NCBI RefSeq assembly: GCF_031954525.1
Contig: NZ_CP134867.1
Location: 496,001-560,000 of the forward strand
Direction: 5' to 3'
Length of the DNA stretch: 64,000 nt
Origin: Dyella sp. BiH032
GTDB lineage: Bacteria > Pseudomonadota > Gammaproteobacteria > Xanthomonadales > Rhodanobacteraceae
Shown here: piece by piece, positions 61,307 to 64,000 of the stretch
Numbering within the stretch: position 1 is the first letter of the stretch
Layout: each line of letters begins with the position of its first letter
The notes under the pieces: generated by a model
The model's input: the letters and a program-made list of their open reading frames with translations, nothing else
What the model was told of the DNA's origin: nothing
The model's database searches: none
Position numbers and translations under genes: made by a program

Positions 61307-61323
61307 ATATACACGGTGTATAT
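61307..61323. promoter_or_regulatory. TetR operator
   Basis: A perfect 17-bp palindrome ATATACAC-G-GTGTATAT lies 24 bases before both divergent starts. Adjacent TATAAT at 61323-61328 is a likely -10 for the TetR gene. The palindrome would block both promoters. Confidence 0.75.
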
Positions 61324-61346
61324 ATAATTAGCTAGTGAGTTCGCCA

Positions 61347-61949
61347 ATGTCAAATCGCCCCTACCTGAGCCCGCTGCGTTCCGCGGCCGCGGCCGAAAAG
61401 CGCAAAGCGGTGCTCGATGCCGCCACGGACCTGCTGCGGCAAAAGAACATCGCTCAGTTTTCTTTGGACGCAGTCGCCAAGGCCGCTGGCGTCACCCGTT
61501 TGACGGTGTACAACCAGTTCGGCTCCCGGCGTGGACTCTTTGAGGCCGTGCTGGACGAGCTCGCGCAGCGCGGACGACTGCTTCGCCTTCCTGCTGCGTT
61601 GGAAGCAAAGGACCCGGCCGCTGCGCTGGACGCGCTGATCGAGATCTTCTGTGACTTCTGGGCAGGCGATTCCGCGCTTGGGCGGCTGCACGACGCGATC
61701 GCACTTGATGCGGAGTTTGGAGAGGTCCTGCAGGCCCGAAGCGAACTGCGTCGGCAAGCACTGACCGCGCTGCTGAAGCGCATGGGCTTCAAGCAGACGG
61801 CGGCGGCGCGAGAGGCCGTCGACCTGATTTACACGATGACGAGCTGTGCGTTCTACCGCTCCATGGCGGCAACGCAATCCGATGCAGCGGTGAGAAAAGT
61901 GATCAAGACCGTGGCGGCGGAGACGTTACATCGCCTGAAGCCAGCATAA
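61347..61949 (+). CDS. TetR-family transcriptional regulator
   Basis: A 200-residue repressor with the usual HTH (residues 20-60: V-L-D-A-A-T-D-L-L-R-Q-K-N-I-A-Q-F-S-L-D-A-V-A-K-A-A-G-V-T-R-L-T-V-Y-N-Q-F-G-S) and a ligand domain in the rest. A GTG at 61335 would add four residues; ATG 61347 is preferred. The divergent partner is the membrane-protein/SRPBCC pair, with a perfect operator between. The ligand is unknown. Confidence 0.9.
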   Translation: MSNRPYLSPLRSAAAAEKRKAVLDAATDLLRQKNIAQFSLDAVAKAAGVTRLTVYNQFGSRRGLFEAVLDELAQRGRLLRLPAALEAKDPAAALDALIEIFCDFWAGDSALGRLHDAIALDAEFGEVLQARSELRRQALTALLKRMGFKQTAAAREAVDLIYTMTSCAFYRSMAATQSDAAVRKVIKTVAAETLHRLKPA

Positions 61950-62062
61950 GGACTGGTGGCGTTGCTGTCGTGCAGATCGAAGAACATGTCACTGACGCGC
62001 CAAGATGCCTCCCCTTAGTGCACGAAGACATTTTGCCGCGTCGCTACTGGCCTAAAGATTCC

Positions 62063-63097
62063 ATGAACACCTTGCGTATACGTCGGATGATCGCCAAGGT
62101 CTTTCTCTTTCTCTTTCTCTTTCTCTTTCTCTTTCTCTTTCTCGGGCTCGCTTGTGTTGCCAGCTGGCCGCATGTCACGCGAGCAAGAACGCATCAGCAC
62201 GAAGCGACCGATACCAAAAGTCGGTCTGAAGAAAATTGCTACGATCCTCATGACTCCAACGAGATCAGGCTGTGGGATGGAGTCGCCCCCGGCGCCGCAG
62301 GCAATGACCCATGCCGGGATATTCCCTTTCTCAGAATCTTTCCCGGACGAACCTCGGAGAACTCCGCGCACGTCGCCATCATCGTTATTCCGGGCGGGGG
62401 CTACGATCGTCTGAGTGATCGCAAAGAACAGGAGCCCGTCGCGGACTATTTCTCCCGAGAGTTGGGAGTGACCGCCTTCGTTCTTTACTACCGATTGGTT
62501 CAAAGAGATGGCACTTACCACTACCCGGTCCCCATGTGGGATGCGCAGAGAGCATTAAAGCTCGTGCGACACCGTTCGTCTCAGTTCGGCATTGACCCGT
62601 CGAAGATCGGCCTATTTGGCTTCTCTGCGGGCGGGCATCTCGCCGCTACGGTTGCTCTGCACGCCGCATCAGACTTTGACTTGCCCACACGAGACGGCAT
62701 CGACTCAGTCAATGCCAACCCAAATTTCCTTGGCTTGGGCTATCCGGTCATTTCCATGTTGCCGGACCAGTACGCGTCGCCGAACTCGCTCAAACATTTG
62801 CTGGATGGATACGACGGTCGCGAGAAGGCTCGACTGGAGCCATACCTCTCCGCCCAGCTAAACGTCCCGCCCGGGCTATCGCCGGTATTCCTCTTCGAGA
62901 GCATGGACGACAAGCAGATCAGCGCCGAGAATAGCGTGATGTTTGCCCGGGCTTTACGCGAGGCAGGAATATCTGCGGAGGTCCATCTCTTTCCCCACGG
63001 CGTCCATGGCGCTGGCCTGGCTACTGGCATTCCGGACGAGGAAGAGTGGCCCGGCATGTTCCGGCGCTGGCTGGTGGAGCGCGGATTCGTTCACTGA
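62063..63097 (+). CDS. Alpha/beta-hydrolase esterase with repeat-built signal peptide
   Basis: A 344-residue likely exported esterase (BD-FAE/Aes type), paralogue of the one at 3474-4424. The oxyanion motif P-G-G-G-Y is near 110-114, G-F-S-A-G-G has Ser188, and the His lies in H-G-V-H-G-A-G-L near the end. The N-terminal membrane segment is seven Phe-Leu pairs coded by a hexanucleotide microsatellite, so its length can change in steps of two residues without a frame change. The start at 62063 (M-N-T-L-R-I-R-R-M) is followed by a basic N-region, as in signal peptides. Confidence 0.8.
   Translation: MNTLRIRRMIAKVFLFLFLFLFLFLFLGLACVASWPHVTRARTHQHEATDTKSRSEENCYDPHDSNEIRLWDGVAPGAAGNDPCRDIPFLRIFPGRTSENSAHVAIIVIPGGGYDRLSDRKEQEPVADYFSRELGVTAFVLYYRLVQRDGTYHYPVPMWDAQRALKLVRHRSSQFGIDPSKIGLFGFSAGGHLAATVALHAASDFDLPTRDGIDSVNANPNFLGLGYPVISMLPDQYASPNSLKHLLDGYDGREKARLEPYLSAQLNVPPGLSPVFLFESMDDKQISAENSVMFARALREAGISAEVHLFPHGVHGAGLATGIPDEEEWPGMFRRWLVERGFVH
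62101..62143 (+). repeat. CTTTCT hexanucleotide microsatellite in a coding region
   Basis: Seven complete copies of CTTTCT plus one base. They encode alternating Phe and Leu in the signal peptide of the esterase gene starting at 62063. It stays in frame with any copy number, so it could tune export efficiency. Confidence 0.9.
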
Positions 63098-63123
63098 GTG
63101 ACGAATGGCGACCTTGGCATCCT

Positions 63124-63153
63124 GCATCCGGCTGGCCGATTGATGCCGGATGC
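63124..63153. terminator. Bidirectional terminator hairpin
   Basis: GCATCCGGC pairs perfectly with GCCGGATGC over a 12-base loop, between the convergent stops at 63097 and 63165. Confidence 0.6.
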
Positions 63154-63164
63154 CACGCGGCCGG

Positions 63165-63758
63165 TCAGGTGGTGGCCGAGCGCGCCGCCATGGTGGCGCC
63201 GGCCCACCAGCTCAGTTCGTCGAGTGCGTTCTTGGCGGCGGGCAACAGCGCCTGCTCGATCTCCTCGATCGGCTGGTTGCCGCCCATCGGAAGCACCTTC
63301 ATGAAGTCGCTGCCGCCGATATGGACGGCCGAACGGGTGGAGACCATCTGGAGTTCGACGGCGATGCCGCGCAGGTGCTCCAACGCACGCGTGCCCCCCG
63401 CGCCACCGTAGGCGATGGCGGTGAACGGCTTGCGATTCCACTCCTTGTACGCTTGATCGAGTGCATTCTTGAGCCCGCCGGTGATCGAATGGTTGTACTC
63501 GGCCACCACGAAGATGAAGCCGTCGAACCCGGCGATCCGCGCCTGCCAGCGGAGCGCCTCGGGATCCTTGCTGGGCACGTGGAGGTTGGAGGCGGCCTCG
63601 GCGAAGAATGGCAGCGGGTGGTCGCGCAGGTCGACCCACTCGACGTCCATGTCGTTGCGGGCTTGCGCCTGCTTCAACATCCATTGCGCAGGTTTGTCGG
63701 CAAAGCGGGTCGGCCTGATGGAGCCGATGACAAGGGCGATGCGGGGCTTGGCGGTCAT
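63165..63758 (-). CDS. NADPH-dependent FMN reductase
   Basis: A 197-residue flavodoxin-fold reductase. The opening I-A-L-V-I-G-S-I-R-P-T-R-F is the FMN phosphate-binding loop, and V-V-A-E-Y-N-H-S-I-T-G-G-L-K-N-A-L-D with Y-G-G-A-G-G follow, as in NADPH-dependent FMN/azo-reductases such as ChrR and SsuE relatives. The start at 63758 (M-T-A-K-P-R-I-A-L) is the normal family start. It lies downstream of the dioxygenase on the same strand. Confidence 0.9.
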   Translation of the reverse strand: MTAKPRIALVIGSIRPTRFADKPAQWMLKQAQARNDMDVEWVDLRDHPLPFFAEAASNLHVPSKDPEALRWQARIAGFDGFIFVVAEYNHSITGGLKNALDQAYKEWNRKPFTAIAYGGAGGTRALEHLRGIAVELQMVSTRSAVHIGGSDFMKVLPMGGNQPIEEIEQALLPAAKNALDELSWWAGATMAARSATT

Positions 63759-63805
63759 ACCGTCCTCAGTTTCACGATTGAGAGGGACTAAGTGCGAGAG
63801 GTGCG

Positions 63806-64000
63806 ATCAGGCGGCCGCGATCTCACTATTCGGCTGTGCGACGGGCAGACCGAATCGAAAGCTCGATGCGGTGATCGCGCCCATGAAGTCGGTCTGATGG
63901 TAGATGCGCGTTCCTGCGTCATGGCCGGCTGCGCCGAGGGCAACCATCAGCGGCAGGAGGTGGTCTTCACGCGGGTGCGCCGCGCGAGCCGAGGGCGCGC
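63806..64000 (-). CDS. DODA-type extradiol aromatic ring-opening dioxygenase (3' part)
   Basis: The last 64 residues of a class III extradiol dioxygenase (YgiD/DOPA dioxygenase type), cut by the window end. The hallmark H-P-R-E-D-H-L-L-P-L-M-V-A-L-G-A-A-G-H-D is present with its metal/base His residues, followed by S-S-F-R-F-G-L-P. It opens catechol-type rings with a non-haem metal. It is upstream of and on the same strand as the FMN reductase, 47 bases apart, so they may be co-transcribed. Confidence 0.85.

Overview
The window is high-GC DNA with a Gammaproteobacteria flavour. The best guess is Xanthomonadales, family Rhodanobacteraceae (Luteibacter/Dyella type). The clues are close E. coli-like versions of PssA, PoxB and the YtcA-MdtNOP efflux set, two large glycine-rich autotransporters with an extended signal peptide, and many LysR, TetR and AraC regulators. 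No rRNA, tRNA, CRISPR array, insertion sequence or replication origin was seen. The genus is an inference only.

Layout. 1-4.4 kb: a TetR regulator divergent from an unknown gene and followed by a thioesterase and a thiolase, then a secreted esterase. 4.4-20.2 kb: pssA, a very large SARP/BTAD-type ATPase regulator, and two huge convergent autotransporters. The first autotransporter is divergent from the regulator. 20.8-28.9 kb: a VOC protein, a small Imm32-like protein, an ECF sigma factor with its DGPF/YCII partner, a CENP-V/GFA-like protein, and two LysR-controlled oxidoreductase modules. 29-36.6 kb: a class 3 lipase, an rRNA pseudouridine synthase, an alpha/beta hydrolase, an AIM24 protein, an R-body (RebB-like) protein, a thioredoxin-fold protein and a small unknown protein.

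36.6-42.1 kb is a clearly AT-richer accessory island on the minus strand. It encodes a MazG-like nucleotide pyrophosphohydrolase, an HNH nuclease with a PUA/EVE-like front half, and a 1237-residue reverse transcriptase fused to a nitrilase domain. The fusion has the architecture of defence-associated reverse transcriptase type 1 (DRT1, UG1). The RT carries an intact YVDD, and the nitrilase half has the Glu-Lys-Cys triad. A structured leader precedes the RT, and mutually exclusive hairpins lie upstream of the island. This is the best candidate for an unusual system: the RT-nitrilase itself is known, but its grouping with the HNH and MazG-like genes may be new.

42.6-50.4 kb: an XRE-DUF805 regulator broken at a run of seven C's, a cyclic-nucleotide-domain/thioredoxin-reductase-like fusion, a PQQ-type sugar dehydrogenase, a LytS/LytTR two-component pair, small secreted proteins and a CPBP protease. 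50.6-60.4 kb: a compact minus-strand operon poxB - MFS - ytcA - mdtN - mdtO - mdtP with overlapping genes, divergent from an AraC regulator. 60.6-64 kb: a TetR regulator with a perfect operator facing a membrane-protein/SRPBCC pair, an esterase whose signal peptide is made from a hexanucleotide repeat, an FMN reductase, and the 3' part of a DODA-type dioxygenase cut by the window end.

Regulation is unusually legible. Near-perfect operator palindromes sit between the divergent pairs at 913-928, 25050-25071 and 61307-61323, and strong hairpins separate several convergent gene pairs.
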